From positions 186,001-250,000 of the forward strand of contig NZ_RZMX01000014.1 in assembly GCF_003992665.1 (NCBI RefSeq): a stretch of DNA of 64,000 bases, in the 5' to 3' direction. A program made the position numbers and the translations under genes. The first letter of the stretch is position 1. Each line of letters opens with the position of its first letter. The DNA comes from Pelagibacterium montanilacus (lineage in GTDB: Bacteria > Pseudomonadota > Alphaproteobacteria > Rhizobiales > Devosiaceae). Of the stretch, positions 46,901 through 54,734 are shown in pieces. The notes beneath the pieces are model-generated. The model was not told the DNA's origin and did not search any database. It worked only from the letters and a program-made list of their open reading frames with translations.

Positions 46901-47456
46901 TATCCGTGAAGTCGGGTTCGAGCTCTACCAGTCCATGCTCGAGGAGGCCGTGGCCTCGTTGCGGAGCGGGGAGACCGAGGATCAGCAGGACGGCCAGTGG
47001 TCGCCCCAGATCTCGCTTGGCATGGCCGTGATGATCCCGGAAGGCTATGTGCCCGACCTGCAGGTGCGAATGCAGCTTTACCGCCGGCTGGGCGATCTCA
47101 GCAATGCCCGGGAGATCGATGCGTTCGGCGCTGAGTTGATCGACCGGTTCGGGCCGCTGCCCGATGAGGTGGAAGGCCTGCTCAAGGTGGTGCTGGTCAA
47201 GGCGATGTGCCGTACGGCCAATGTCGAGAAGGTCGAGGCCGGGCCAAAGGGTGCGCTCATTACGCTGCGCAAGGGCGAGTTCCCCAATCCTGCCGGATTG
47301 GTCCGGCATATCGGTGACCCGGCGCAGGCCGCAAAGCTGCGCCCGGATCAGAAGATCATGTTTGCACGCCACTGGTCGACACCCGAGCACAGGCTCAAAG
47401 GGAGCGCGGCCATCCTGTCCCGCCTTGCCGGACTGGCTGAGGCGGCTCAGGGGTGA
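43956..47456 (+). CDS. mfd: Transcription-repair coupling factor
   Basis: A 1166-residue protein that removes RNA polymerase stalled at DNA damage and recruits UvrA. The N-terminal UvrB-like module is seen (LRMADILEAMMPGHPVLSIPAWD). The RNA polymerase interaction domain follows LSAGDLVVHVDHGIGRFVGL. The translocase has Walker A GDVGFGKTEVALRA near 645-657, VDEEQHFGVVHK, and TATPIPRTLQLALTG. The C-terminal domain starts near 1010. It begins with GTG coupled to sdhE. The RecG-like helicase motifs match its partner across the divergent promoter. Confidence 0.97.
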   Translation: MTETAHETRPGPDRILANLPDGLQPAMLARMVERRLAEAPDAAASIVFVARDGRRLLRMADILEAMMPGHPVLSIPAWDCLPYDRVSPNAITLASRMSALSRLAHGTAPGAIVLTAVNALVQKVPPRAAVASMTFSASAGGMVDSDKLIGWASHNGYLRVPTVRETGEFAVRGGLIDLYPAGREAPLRFDFFGRQLETIRSFDSETQRTKGNLDRITLVPMSEAMLTEETIRRFRRNYTTTFGGDTADDPLYGAISSGQRFAGMEHWLPFFYEHMETLEDFTGDAPFFVDEQAEVAFGERQVQISDYFDARKQARGNPAMSAGAPYKPIAPELLYRVEGGLHESLAGQETVALSPFMPAEAGVPVVDCGGRMAPTFAAERNAADTNLFEAVIDRIKVEAKGGRKTVITCWSEGTRDRMEQVLRDHGLKAVRKLESWQAVSSLKVGQLGLVVLPLESGYFTDSEAVFSEQDILGERIIRSTRRRKASDALTEATSLSAGDLVVHVDHGIGRFVGLKAIDVAGAPHDCVEIEYARGDKLYLPVENIELLSRYGAEGSGELDRLGGVAWQAKKSKLKQRIREMADQLIKIAAARQMATSEPVVVQTGLYDEFCARFPYEETEDQLTTIDAVFDDLSSGRVMDRLVCGDVGFGKTEVALRAAFVMAMSGRQVAVVVPTTLLSRQHFKTFSERFAGLPVNVRQASRLVPSGEMKAMREGLKDGNVDIVVGTHALLAKSIGFRDLGLLIVDEEQHFGVVHKERLKELRNNVHVLTLSATPIPRTLQLALTGVRDLSLLATPPVDRLAIRTFVSPFDPLAVREALLREKYRGGQAFYVCPRISDQADIARFLREQVPEVSFVVANGQMAPAQLDDTMNAFYDGKFDVLVATTIVESGLDVPTANTLIVHRADKFGLAQLYQIRGRIGRAKTRAYAIFTVPADRKLNDQAQRRLQVLQSLESLGAGFELASHDLDIRGAGNLLGDEQSGHIREVGFELYQSMLEEAVASLRSGETEDQQDGQWSPQISLGMAVMIPEGYVPDLQVRMQLYRRLGDLSNAREIDAFGAELIDRFGPLPDEVEGLLKVVLVKAMCRTANVEKVEAGPKGALITLRKGEFPNPAGLVRHIGDPAQAAKLRPDQKIMFARHWSTPEHRLKGSAAILSRLAGLAEAAQG

Positions 47457-47596
47457 AGCAGATAAGCAACAGCGGGTCGCGGAAGCGGTTTGATTGACGA
47501 GGGTGTCATGTTATTGCCCGAATTCGCGGCTCTTGAAAGCGATCAGACACTGTTTACGGTGGACCCGATTCCGCCGAGCCACATATAGGGACATTC

Positions 47597-48307
47597 ATGA
47601 CATTCAACAGAGCACTCCTTGCCGCCACGGCTGTCCTGGGCATCGCAATGACCCCCGGCGCACTCGTTGCACAGCAGGCTGTCGGCACAGTGGAACGGCA
47701 GGCAAGCGCTGAAGTCCAGAGCGCCCGCGCTGCGGAAGACAACTGGCTCAAGGTTTGTGACGAACTCGATGACGGCCGCCAGGCCTGCATCATGCGCCAG
47801 GTGATCACCACCGGCGGCGTGTTCAACGGCTCGTTCATGCTGCGCGACGATCCCAGCCAGGAAAGTCGCCTGCTCGCCGTCGCCGCGGTTCCGCTCGGCA
47901 TGCTGTTGCCCTTCGGGCTGACCTGGCAGATCGACGGCGGCAAGCCGGTTCGCGTGCCTTACATGGTCTGCGACCCCCAGTCCTGCGCTGCCCAGCTCGT
48001 GGTCAACGAGGCCTACATCCAGTCACTCAAGCGCGGCGGTCAGCTGACCCTGACGGCCAAGAACCGGCGCAACGAGGACGTCACCATCGACGTCACGCTG
48101 CAGGGGTTCACCTCCGTTTATGATAACGAAGACGCCATGACGGTTCAGGAGCTCAACGCCGCCCAGGCCCCCGCTTCTGCTATCGACGCGGCTGTTGAGG
48201 ACTACGCCAATACGCTGCGCCAGCGGATGGGCTCGGAAGGTGGCGAGGCCGCGGAAGGTGAGGCACCTGCCGCACCGGCTGAAGCCGAAGCGCAGCCGGC
48301 CGAGTAA
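47597..48307 (+). CDS. Invasion-associated locus B (IalB) family protein
   Basis: A 236-residue secreted protein with signal peptide ending near ALVAQQ. The IalB domain shows W-x-x-x-C (NWLKVCDE), CIMRQV, LPLG-like VPLGMLLPFGLTWQIDG, and the cysteine pair VCDPQSCAAQ. The C-terminal tail is Ala/Glu/Pro-rich. The family was named for Bartonella invasion but is widespread in free-living alphaproteobacteria, where its envelope role is unclear. A terminator follows the stop. Confidence 0.9.
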   Translation: MTFNRALLAATAVLGIAMTPGALVAQQAVGTVERQASAEVQSARAAEDNWLKVCDELDDGRQACIMRQVITTGGVFNGSFMLRDDPSQESRLLAVAAVPLGMLLPFGLTWQIDGGKPVRVPYMVCDPQSCAAQLVVNEAYIQSLKRGGQLTLTAKNRRNEDVTIDVTLQGFTSVYDNEDAMTVQELNAAQAPASAIDAAVEDYANTLRQRMGSEGGEAAEGEAPAAPAEAEAQPAE

Positions 48308-48335
48308 TCGCACCGGCGCGATATTTGACTTTCCA

Positions 48336-48361
48336 AACGGGCCCCTCGGGGCCCGTTTTTT
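48336..48361 (+). terminator. Rho-independent terminator of the IalB gene
   Basis: AACGGGCCCC and GGGGCCCGTT form a perfect stem followed by a T run, 28 bases after the stop. The convergent hydroxylase gene ends at 48365, so the element may serve both strands. Confidence 0.9.
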
Positions 48362-48364
48362 CGT

Positions 48365-49522
48365 TCAGCCGCGCCCCAGGCCAAAGGCGATGGCCTGGCG
48401 GCGAAGGGCGGGCAGGGCGTTGAGCGCCCACAACCCTGCCGAGCGCAGGCCCTGACCGGCGGGCCCGCCCGCGACCAGTGACCCGAAGAGCGAATCCACA
48501 AACTGGCCTGTCCGCGCCAAATCTCCGGCGCGCATGCGGGCATAAGACCGGGCGACCGGTTCCCCCCAGGCGTAGGCGCCGGTATTGGCGAGCCGCAGCG
48601 CCGCGACCAGATCGCCGACATCGCGCAGGCCGAGGTTGAGGCCCTGGGCGCCTATGGGAGGAAATCCGTGGGCTGCCTCGCCGACCAGAACGCCTGAATT
48701 GCGCCCGGCAGTACGGACCCTGATCGAGGAAAGCGGGTAGACGAACGAGCCCGATTTCACCGTGACCGTGCCGAAAAGGTTCTGGCTGCGCTCCGCGATG
48801 GCGGCGACCAGATCCTCGGGCGTGCGCCGTGAAGCGTCCAGAATTTCCGGCCTGTCGATCCAGACGAGATTGGCGCGGTTGTCCCCGGCCGGAACGAGGG
48901 TGAAGGGCCCCTCGGGGTAATGGAATTCGACGGAGGTCGCGCCCAGGGGCCGCGCCAGTTCGAGATCGCAGACCAGTGCGGACTGGCGGTGCGCCCGTTC
49001 GGAATGGGCGATCCCCAGGCTATCGCGGACCCTGGAGCCCCGCCCATCGGCGCCGACCAGCAGCCCCGCCGTCTGGCGTTCGCCGTCGGCGGTTTCGAGG
49101 TGCCAGACCCCATCCCCACGGCGCGCGGACTGCAGCAGGGTGCGCGACGAGGCGAGGGTATCGATGCCCGCCGCCACCGAATCGAAGGTCTCGGCCAGCC
49201 GCGCATTGGCGAAATTCCAGCCGAAGCGCTCCAGCCCGGCTTCCGATGCCTCAAAGAGCGTTTCGGGTGCGCGGGGGAACCGGCCTGTGGCATCTATTAT
49301 GCGTATGGCCTTGAGCGGCACGCCCAAATCCTCCGGGCGATCGACCAGCCCGTGGGTGACAAGAAGGTCGATGCTCGGCCCCATGAGGGCCGATGTGCGC
49401 CAATCCTCCGGCCCGTCCGGAGCGATATGGAGGGTTCCAAGGCCCAGCCGGGCGATGGCGATCGCCGCGACGCGTCCCACCAGTCCTCCGCCGACGACCG
49501 CGACCTGGGTGTGCCTGTCCAT
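48365..49522 (-). CDS. FAD-dependent hydroxylase, UbiH/UbiF/COQ6 family
   Basis: From the ATG at 49522 (AAGGAG 6 bases upstream) the protein is 385 residues; the frame extends to 49651 without support. FAD motifs are VAVVGGGLVGRVAAIAIARLG, LLVGADGRGSRVR (DG motif) and GVLVGEAAHGFPPIGAQGLNLGLRDV. These define the ubiquinone-biosynthesis hydroxylases that oxidise the ring in the inner membrane. Which ring position it uses cannot be told. The canonical GDAAH is GEAAH here. Confidence 0.92.
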   Translation of the reverse strand: MDRHTQVAVVGGGLVGRVAAIAIARLGLGTLHIAPDGPEDWRTSALMGPSIDLLVTHGLVDRPEDLGVPLKAIRIIDATGRFPRAPETLFEASEAGLERFGWNFANARLAETFDSVAAGIDTLASSRTLLQSARRGDGVWHLETADGERQTAGLLVGADGRGSRVRDSLGIAHSERAHRQSALVCDLELARPLGATSVEFHYPEGPFTLVPAGDNRANLVWIDRPEILDASRRTPEDLVAAIAERSQNLFGTVTVKSGSFVYPLSSIRVRTAGRNSGVLVGEAAHGFPPIGAQGLNLGLRDVGDLVAALRLANTGAYAWGEPVARSYARMRAGDLARTGQFVDSLFGSLVAGGPAGQGLRSAGLWALNALPALRRQAIAFGLGRG

Positions 49523-49737
49523 TTCGATCTCCTTGATGTGGCCGCTTGGTCGATGATGCGCCATGGGTCGCCCCAAGAGCAATGGCCGCCTTGTCGCATG
49601 GGGTCCGGCCATTCCAATGGCCGGGTTGTTGAAGCCCATCAAGCCGTGCAACAGTCCGCCTGATTTGAGCCGACGGCGTCCGGGTGTGTCCGGCGCGGCG
49701 GTACCTGACGGACTAATTGCAGGGAAATGCGTTCCAT

Positions 49738-50706
49738 ATGAAGGCGATAGCAGTTGAAGATTTCGGCGGCCCGGAGGTGCTTGTTGAGGTGGAGCGGGAG
49801 ATCGGCGAGCCGGGCTCTGGCGAGTTGCTGATCCGGCACGGGGCGATCGGGGTCAACTTCATCGACGTGTACCACCGCACCGGGCTCTATCCCAACCCTC
49901 TTCCGCTGATTCCGGGTTCGGAAGGGGCGGGGGAAGTGATCGCCGTAGGCCCGGGCGTGGCCGGCTTCAAGGCCGGGGACCGCGTCGCCTATCAGGGGGC
50001 GATGGGCGCCTATGCCGAGGAGCGCATTCTGCCCGCATCGCGCGCGGTGCAGATACCGGACAGCATGGATTACGAGACCGCCGCGGGCATGATGCTCAAG
50101 GGTCTGACGGCATACTACCTGTTGTTCCTGACCTGGCCGGTGGCTTCGGGCCAGACGATTCTCTTTCACGCGGCGGCGGGGGGAATGGGCCTGATCGCCT
50201 GCCAGTGGGCGCGCAGCCTCGGCGCGCGGGTGATCGGCACGGCGGGGTCGCCCGAAAAGGTGGACCTGGCACTCGCCAATGGCTGCCACGAGGTCATCAA
50301 CTACAGCGAGACCGATTTTGCCCCCGTGGTGCGGGAGTTGACCGGGGGCAAGGGCGTCGACGTGGTCTATGATGGGGTGGGGCGGGCGACCTTCGAGGGA
50401 TCGCTGGACTGCCTGCGGCCCATGGGGATGATGGTCTCTTATGGCAATGCCACCGGCCCGGTGTCGATCCCGGACCTCGGGGTGCTCTCGCGCAAGGGAT
50501 CGCTGTTTCTCACCCGGCCGACGGGCGCCCATTATTTCGCGGAACGCCCCGCGCTGCTGGCGGGCTCCAGGGCCCTGTTCGCCGCGATCGAATCGGGCGC
50601 GATCAAGCCCCATATCGGGCAGCGGTTCGCGCTCTCGGAGGCCGCTGAGGCACATCGGGCGCTCGAGGGGCGCCAGACCACAGGCTCGACGATCCTCATC
50701 CCTTGA
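49738..50706 (+). CDS. Zinc-independent quinone oxidoreductase (MDR family)
   Basis: A 322-residue NADPH-dependent reductase of the zeta-crystallin/Qor group. It starts MKAIAVEDFGGPEVL; NFIDVYHRTGLYP and LIPGSEGAGEV are family-typical. The nucleotide motif is HAAAGGMGLIACQWA. Zinc-ligand cysteines of the alcohol dehydrogenases are absent, as expected. The ATG at 49738 is chosen over one 7 codons upstream because it matches the family N-terminus. It reduces quinones or related electrophiles in the cytosol. Confidence 0.92.
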   Translation: MKAIAVEDFGGPEVLVEVEREIGEPGSGELLIRHGAIGVNFIDVYHRTGLYPNPLPLIPGSEGAGEVIAVGPGVAGFKAGDRVAYQGAMGAYAEERILPASRAVQIPDSMDYETAAGMMLKGLTAYYLLFLTWPVASGQTILFHAAAGGMGLIACQWARSLGARVIGTAGSPEKVDLALANGCHEVINYSETDFAPVVRELTGGKGVDVVYDGVGRATFEGSLDCLRPMGMMVSYGNATGPVSIPDLGVLSRKGSLFLTRPTGAHYFAERPALLAGSRALFAAIESGAIKPHIGQRFALSEAAEAHRALEGRQTTGSTILIP

Positions 50707-50791
50707 TTGCACGGGATATGCGGCAAGACCCCCGAGAGGCCTGCGGGCGCATTTCAAGGACGGGGAGCGCTTATGCTCCAAACCGACCAGC

Positions 50792-51985
50792 TCAGGCGCC
50801 GCTGACCCCGTGATCGCCGTTCTGCTTGGGAAAGACCGCATGAAATGTGGTGCCGCGTTCGGCGGTCGATTCCACGGAAAGCGTTCCCCCGTGTGCAACG
50901 GTTATCTTGCGCGCGATGAAGAGGCCCAAACCCAGATGGGTGGTGCCGGCGCGATCCGATCCGGCGTGCCTGCCGCGCGTCAGCGAATCGAAGATCGTCT
51001 TCTGCTTGTCGAGGGGGATCGGGTCTCCCTGATTGTGTACCGATACCACGACCTGATCGCCCTGATCCGCGATCGTCACGGTGACCACGCCGTCGCGCGG
51101 GCTGTAATCGAGTGCATTGCCGATCAGGTTTGAGAACACCTGCCCGACCTTGGGTCCATCCCAGGTGCCCCGGGTGTCGCCCGTGACGGTGATTTCGATT
51201 CGCGACCCGCCAGAGATCGTGCGCATCTCCTCAACCAACTGGCTGCCGAGCGCGCCCATGTCCCCACTCGCCGGCACCAGCGGCAATTCGGAGTTGAAAG
51301 CGGAACGCGTGACTTCGAGCAGATCGTCGAGAATGGACGTCGCGCGTCCCATCGCCATGGCGATATGCTCGGAGATCATCTTTCCCTGATCGTTGGCCAT
51401 GGCTCCGGAGATGATCATGCGGGCGCCCATCTGAGCGGCCATGATCGGGTTTCGCAGATCGTGCCCCAGAACGCCCAGGAACAGGTCGCGCGACTGTTCG
51501 ACCTTGCTGGTGTATTCGGCAACCGATTCCGCCAAGGCCTGATCGACAGCTTCGTTGAAACGCGTGATGTCCTCAAGGTCGGTGGGGTGGCGTTCCTGCT
51601 CGGCATGGGTCCACAGCTTGACAACGCTGGCCCGCAGCGCCCTGTACTCGGAGACCACCTGATCGATATCGAACCCATCAGCCAGCCGGAGCGCCGCATG
51701 GATTTCCGCCGCGCTGCGCATGAATTCGCTGCTGTCATCGTCTAGTCCGCGAGACTTGCGAACCTGCTCGGTTTTCGACTGTGGCGTTTCCAGATCGTCG
51801 GCAATGAACGCGAGAAGCTCGACGACATGGTCCTTGAGGGCGAGCTTCGACATGTCATCGGCGGCCGGAGTGCGGGTCTGGGCGAAGGTCACCCAGTCCG
51901 CAACGATCGGCTCGCTGTTCTCGCGGATGAAATCGGCCAGCCTTCCCCGTCTTTTCGGGGATGTCGCAGCGCTTGAATCGGTCAT
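50792..51985 (-). CDS. Soluble histidine kinase with RsbRD-like N-terminal domain
   Basis: A 397-residue protein without membrane segments. Residues 10-160 form a helical sensor resembling the RsbRD N-terminal domain. The phosphoacceptor is H175 in GVLGHDLRNPIMA. N-box residues are in FSNLIGNALDYSP (about 284-296), and the G-box is HLGLGLFIARKITVAHGG. No receiver domain or adjacent response-regulator gene is present, so its partner lies elsewhere. The frame continues upstream to 52120; the ATG at 51985 fits the domain start. Similar kinases act in general-stress or light/redox signalling. Confidence 0.87.
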   Translation of the reverse strand: MTDSSAATSPKRRGRLADFIRENSEPIVADWVTFAQTRTPAADDMSKLALKDHVVELLAFIADDLETPQSKTEQVRKSRGLDDDSSEFMRSAAEIHAALRLADGFDIDQVVSEYRALRASVVKLWTHAEQERHPTDLEDITRFNEAVDQALAESVAEYTSKVEQSRDLFLGVLGHDLRNPIMAAQMGARMIISGAMANDQGKMISEHIAMAMGRATSILDDLLEVTRSAFNSELPLVPASGDMGALGSQLVEEMRTISGGSRIEITVTGDTRGTWDGPKVGQVFSNLIGNALDYSPRDGVVTVTIADQGDQVVVSVHNQGDPIPLDKQKTIFDSLTRGRHAGSDRAGTTHLGLGLFIARKITVAHGGTLSVESTAERGTTFHAVFPKQNGDHGVSGA

Positions 51986-52272
51986 TTTCGATCGCTCTTG
52001 AAAGGAGGTGCGCTGTGGAACAACAATGAAATTCGGTTGTGTGTTGGTGCGTCTCGCCGCTCTGGTGCTGCCCGAACCATAGTAAGAAAAGTGGCGCCCG
52101 ACCAGTGCCGCTGCGCCCAACCCGGCCAGTTTGGATGGCGATATGGTTGTCGGCGGTTGGCAGAGATAAGCTCAAGACCCGAGACCGGCCGCCACGCAGC
52201 ACGATTCGGGGACGGCATGCCCGCCCGAATTCTCATTGCGGCCTTCACCAGCACTTCGAGGAAACGCCTGAC

Positions 52273-52755
52273 ATGGAAATCCGTCCCGCCCAGCCATCCG
52301 ACACCGACGCGATATGGTCGATCCTTGCGCCCGTGGTCGCGGCCGGGGAGAGCTATGCGCTCGACCCGACGATGGGACGGGACGAGGCGCTTGCCTACTG
52401 GATGGCGGCGGACAAGGAGACGTTCGTTGCCGAGGACGAGGGCGCCGTCGTCGGGACGTACTACATGCGGCCCAACCAGGCCGGCGGCGGGCGGCATGTG
52501 TGCAATTGCGGGTACATGACCGCAGCCGCCGCGACGGGCAGGGGCATCGCGCGCGCCATGTGCGCGCACTCGCTGGACCACGCCCGGGCGCGGGGCTATC
52601 GCGCCATGCAGTTCAACTTCGTGGTGAGCACCAACACCCGGGCTGTCGCCCTCTGGGAGCGGATGGGCTTTGCAACCGTCGGCCGCTTGCCCCTCGCCTT
52701 TCACCATCCGACGCAGGGCTATGTGGACGCGCTGGTGATGTTTCGGGCGCTGTGA
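52273..52755 (+). CDS. GNAT-family N-acetyltransferase
   Basis: A 160-residue acetyl-CoA-dependent transferase: IRPAQPSDTDAIWSIL at the start, a GTYYMRPNQAGGGRHVCNCGYM central strand, the acetyl-CoA loop TGRGIARAMCAHSLDHAR (R/Q-x-x-G-x-G/A) and FNFVVSTNTRAVALWERMGF. Overall it is like yeast-type MPR1/PhoN acetyltransferases, which protect against oxidative stress or acylate amino-acid analogues; this is a guess. The ATG at 52273 is the first matching the family; the frame is open from 52039. Confidence 0.9.
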   Translation: MEIRPAQPSDTDAIWSILAPVVAAGESYALDPTMGRDEALAYWMAADKETFVAEDEGAVVGTYYMRPNQAGGGRHVCNCGYMTAAAATGRGIARAMCAHSLDHARARGYRAMQFNFVVSTNTRAVALWERMGFATVGRLPLAFHHPTQGYVDALVMFRAL

Positions 52756-52808
52756 GGCGACGAGGGTGGGGGCGTGGCGAACGGCTGATGTGGGGTGGAG
52801 AGGGGACG

Positions 52809-52843
52809 GGCGGCAATCCGATTGAAAGTATTCGATTGCTGCC
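52809..52843. repeat. Imperfect inverted repeat before the accessory region
   Basis: GGCGGCAATC (52809-52818) and GATTGCTGCC (52834-52843) pair at 9 of 10 positions, the other being a G-T pair, over a 15-base A/T-rich loop. It lies between the GNAT gene and the ParB-like gene. Terminator or junction relic are both possible. Confidence 0.4.
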
Positions 52844-52965
52844 ATTCCGCCGCGCCCTCAGGCGCCGCGATGGCCCTGCCTTGAATGTGAATAACTTGCT
52901 GACCGTACTGGTCCACGGGACTTGCCAAGCAACCTCGAAATGGTAGCTTCAGGAGGGAGGACATA

Positions 52966-54270
52966 ATGGTTATCAGGAATATTTTGCTTTGTTCGCTCGT
53001 AGTCAATCGAGCCAACGACCGTCACGGCGAGCTTGAGAACGAAACAGCTGCTATTGCGTGGCTCTTCAAAGAGCGCGAACAGCATATGCGCAATCTTGCA
53101 AAGGATATTGTAGATCGACGAGAGATTTACGAGCTTCCCTTGGTGAGTCCAGAGAACGATAATTTCTTAGTCTTCGATGGCAACAGGCGCATCACATGCC
53201 TAAAGCTCATCGAAGATCCTCGTCGTGCACCTACGGTTGAGCTTCAGGAGTTCTTTCGCGAGCAACGTGGCCGATGGGGTAAAGGCTTTCCCGAAAGCGT
53301 TCAGTGCCAGGTCGAAGCTGATCGGGACAGAATAGACGAGATACTCTTCCGTCGGCATACAGGGTCCCAAAACGGGGTAGGCCAAAGCACCTGGGACGAC
53401 CGGATGAAGGCCACGTTCGTGGCCCGCACCGGAAAGGGAAGCGGCCCCAGCGTCGCGGACGAAATCGAGCAGCGGCTGGCAAGCGCAAACCTTTTGCCGT
53501 CCCATAGGAAGCTGCCGCGATCGACGCTCAATCGCCTTTTGTCAGCTGAGCCGTTCAGAAATCGGGTTGGCATCAGCATGAAGGCTGGGCGGTTCGAGTT
53601 CACCCATGACGAAACAACGACCCTTGGGGCCCTAGCCAGGATTGCAAGTGATCTCGCGAGCCGCGAGGTCGTTCTTGGTCATCTTTGGGACGTCGATGGC
53701 AAGGAAGCCTATCTCAACAGGCTCGATAGCGAAGGTGTCCTTCCAGGTCCCAGCCACGCCCTTGCAACTGGTGGCAATCAGAAAGATACGCCGAAGCAGC
53801 CCAAGACCAAACCCACTGCCAAGGCCGTTCCCACCATACGATCGACCCTCATTCCCCCTAAGGATTTCGGTTTGAGTTGGCCGGGCCGTCTCCAGCGACA
53901 CCATCAGATCTGGGAAGAGCTGCAGTTTCATCTGAACCTCAAGAAGCACCCGAACGCAGTTTCGGTTCTCCTACGTGTCCTGCTTGAACTTGCCTTGGAT
54001 AATTACATCAAGGCGGCAACCGTGCCGGTCCATGAGAACGACAAGCTTGCCATGAGACTCGAAAAGGTCGGCCAACATTTGCTGGCTGCGGGCCAGATCA
54101 ACAGCAAGCAGATGGATGTGATCCGAAAATTCAAGCAGGGCGACAAGCTCGTTTCGGCAGACACTCTAAACCGCTACGTGCACTCACCCAATTTCGCTCC
54201 GTCTCCGGAACATCTCTCATCTATGTGGGACAGCTTGGCGGACGTAATCGTGCTCTGTCTGAAAACCTAG
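52966..54270 (+). CDS. ParB-like nuclease-domain protein with helical C-terminal domain
   Basis: A 434-residue protein. The N-terminus (1-85) has a ParB/Srx-like fold pattern: NRANDRHGE, a helix ending HMRNLAKDI, YELPLVSPENDNFLVFDGNRRITCLKL, where DGNRR (71-75) replaces the ParB GERR box. The middle (about 260-290) is a Lys/Pro/Thr linker. The C-terminal part (about 300-434) is helical, with HHQIWEELQFHLNLKKHPNA, VLLRVLLELALDNYI and YVHSPNFAPS; it resembles helical domains found beside restriction and abortive-infection genes, which is my impression only. AGGAGGGAGG just before the ATG is a very strong ribosome-binding site. Third codon positions look less G/C-rich than in flanking genes. It converges on the next gene with 4 bases of overlap. 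Confidence 0.75.
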   Translation: MVIRNILLCSLVVNRANDRHGELENETAAIAWLFKEREQHMRNLAKDIVDRREIYELPLVSPENDNFLVFDGNRRITCLKLIEDPRRAPTVELQEFFREQRGRWGKGFPESVQCQVEADRDRIDEILFRRHTGSQNGVGQSTWDDRMKATFVARTGKGSGPSVADEIEQRLASANLLPSHRKLPRSTLNRLLSAEPFRNRVGISMKAGRFEFTHDETTTLGALARIASDLASREVVLGHLWDVDGKEAYLNRLDSEGVLPGPSHALATGGNQKDTPKQPKTKPTAKAVPTIRSTLIPPKDFGLSWPGRLQRHHQIWEELQFHLNLKKHPNAVSVLLRVLLELALDNYIKAATVPVHENDKLAMRLEKVGQHLLAAGQINSKQMDVIRKFKQGDKLVSADTLNRYVHSPNFAPSPEHLSSMWDSLADVIVLCLKT

Positions 54271-54734
54271 CGCCGCCGCTTTTGATTACCGGATACATGT
54301 CTTTGAAACTTTGGAAGCGAAAGCTTTTGTCTAGACTGCTCTACGAGGAATTCGGCCATTCCCTCGCCATTGAACCAATAAATGAAATCCACGGAGTTTC
54401 TGTCCGGGCTGTCATCGCTAAACGCCGTGAAACCCTCCAACAGCAAATCAAGGGCGTCGTCGTCGCCGGTAAAATCGAACCATTCTCCTGAGTACCAGTA
54501 TCGCGCAAAACCGGTATGTAGACACCTTTCATGGTGCGACATTCCCCAGAACGGCTTTTGACCGATAAGTGACATGTCTGGTAGCCAGGTCTTCGCCGCA
54601 TTGAGCCGGTTGTGACCCCGCTTCGACTTTCCAATTTTGTACTTGCCGTGGTTCTCGACGATGTAGATGTAGCCGGGATCCACCCGCTTGATCTGCCACA
54701 CGGGCATTACGGTACCGGCATGTTTAAATATCAT
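54267..54734 (-). CDS. GIY-YIG nuclease, T5orf172/MUG113-like
   Basis: A 155-residue protein. GYIYIVENHGKYKIGKS (21-37) is the GIY-YIG pair in the T5orf172 style, followed by a positively charged helix (KRGHNRLNAAKTW). SHHERCLHTGFARY (E69 likely the metal-binding Glu) and GEWFDF (83-88) complete the pattern. Proteins of this fold cut DNA; the T5orf172 group occurs in phages and mobile defence genes. It starts inside the end of the following upstream gene (ATGA, 54731-54734), so it is co-translated with it. Its stop overlaps the ParB-like stop (CTAG). Residues after about 95 are not recognised. Confidence 0.8.
   Translation of the reverse strand: MIFKHAGTVMPVWQIKRVDPGYIYIVENHGKYKIGKSKRGHNRLNAAKTWLPDMSLIGQKPFWGMSHHERCLHTGFARYWYSGEWFDFTGDDDALDLLLEGFTAFSDDSPDRNSVDFIYWFNGEGMAEFLVEQSRQKLSLPKFQRHVSGNQKRRR

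Noticed and set aside
44349-47390. Very long open frame on the minus strand opposite mfd (about 1000 codons)
   Set aside because: It lies wholly over mfd, which has full family motifs; long antisense frames are common in G/C-rich genes with strong third-position bias.
51998-52519. Frame beginning after AAAGGAGGTG at 52011 on the plus strand
   Set aside because: The ribosome-binding-like sequence is tempting, but the frame runs into the GNAT gene in another frame and its residues look random.
52756-52965. Duplicate of the tRNA-Ser 3' end as an attachment site
   Set aside because: Only short G-rich likeness, no clear direct repeat.
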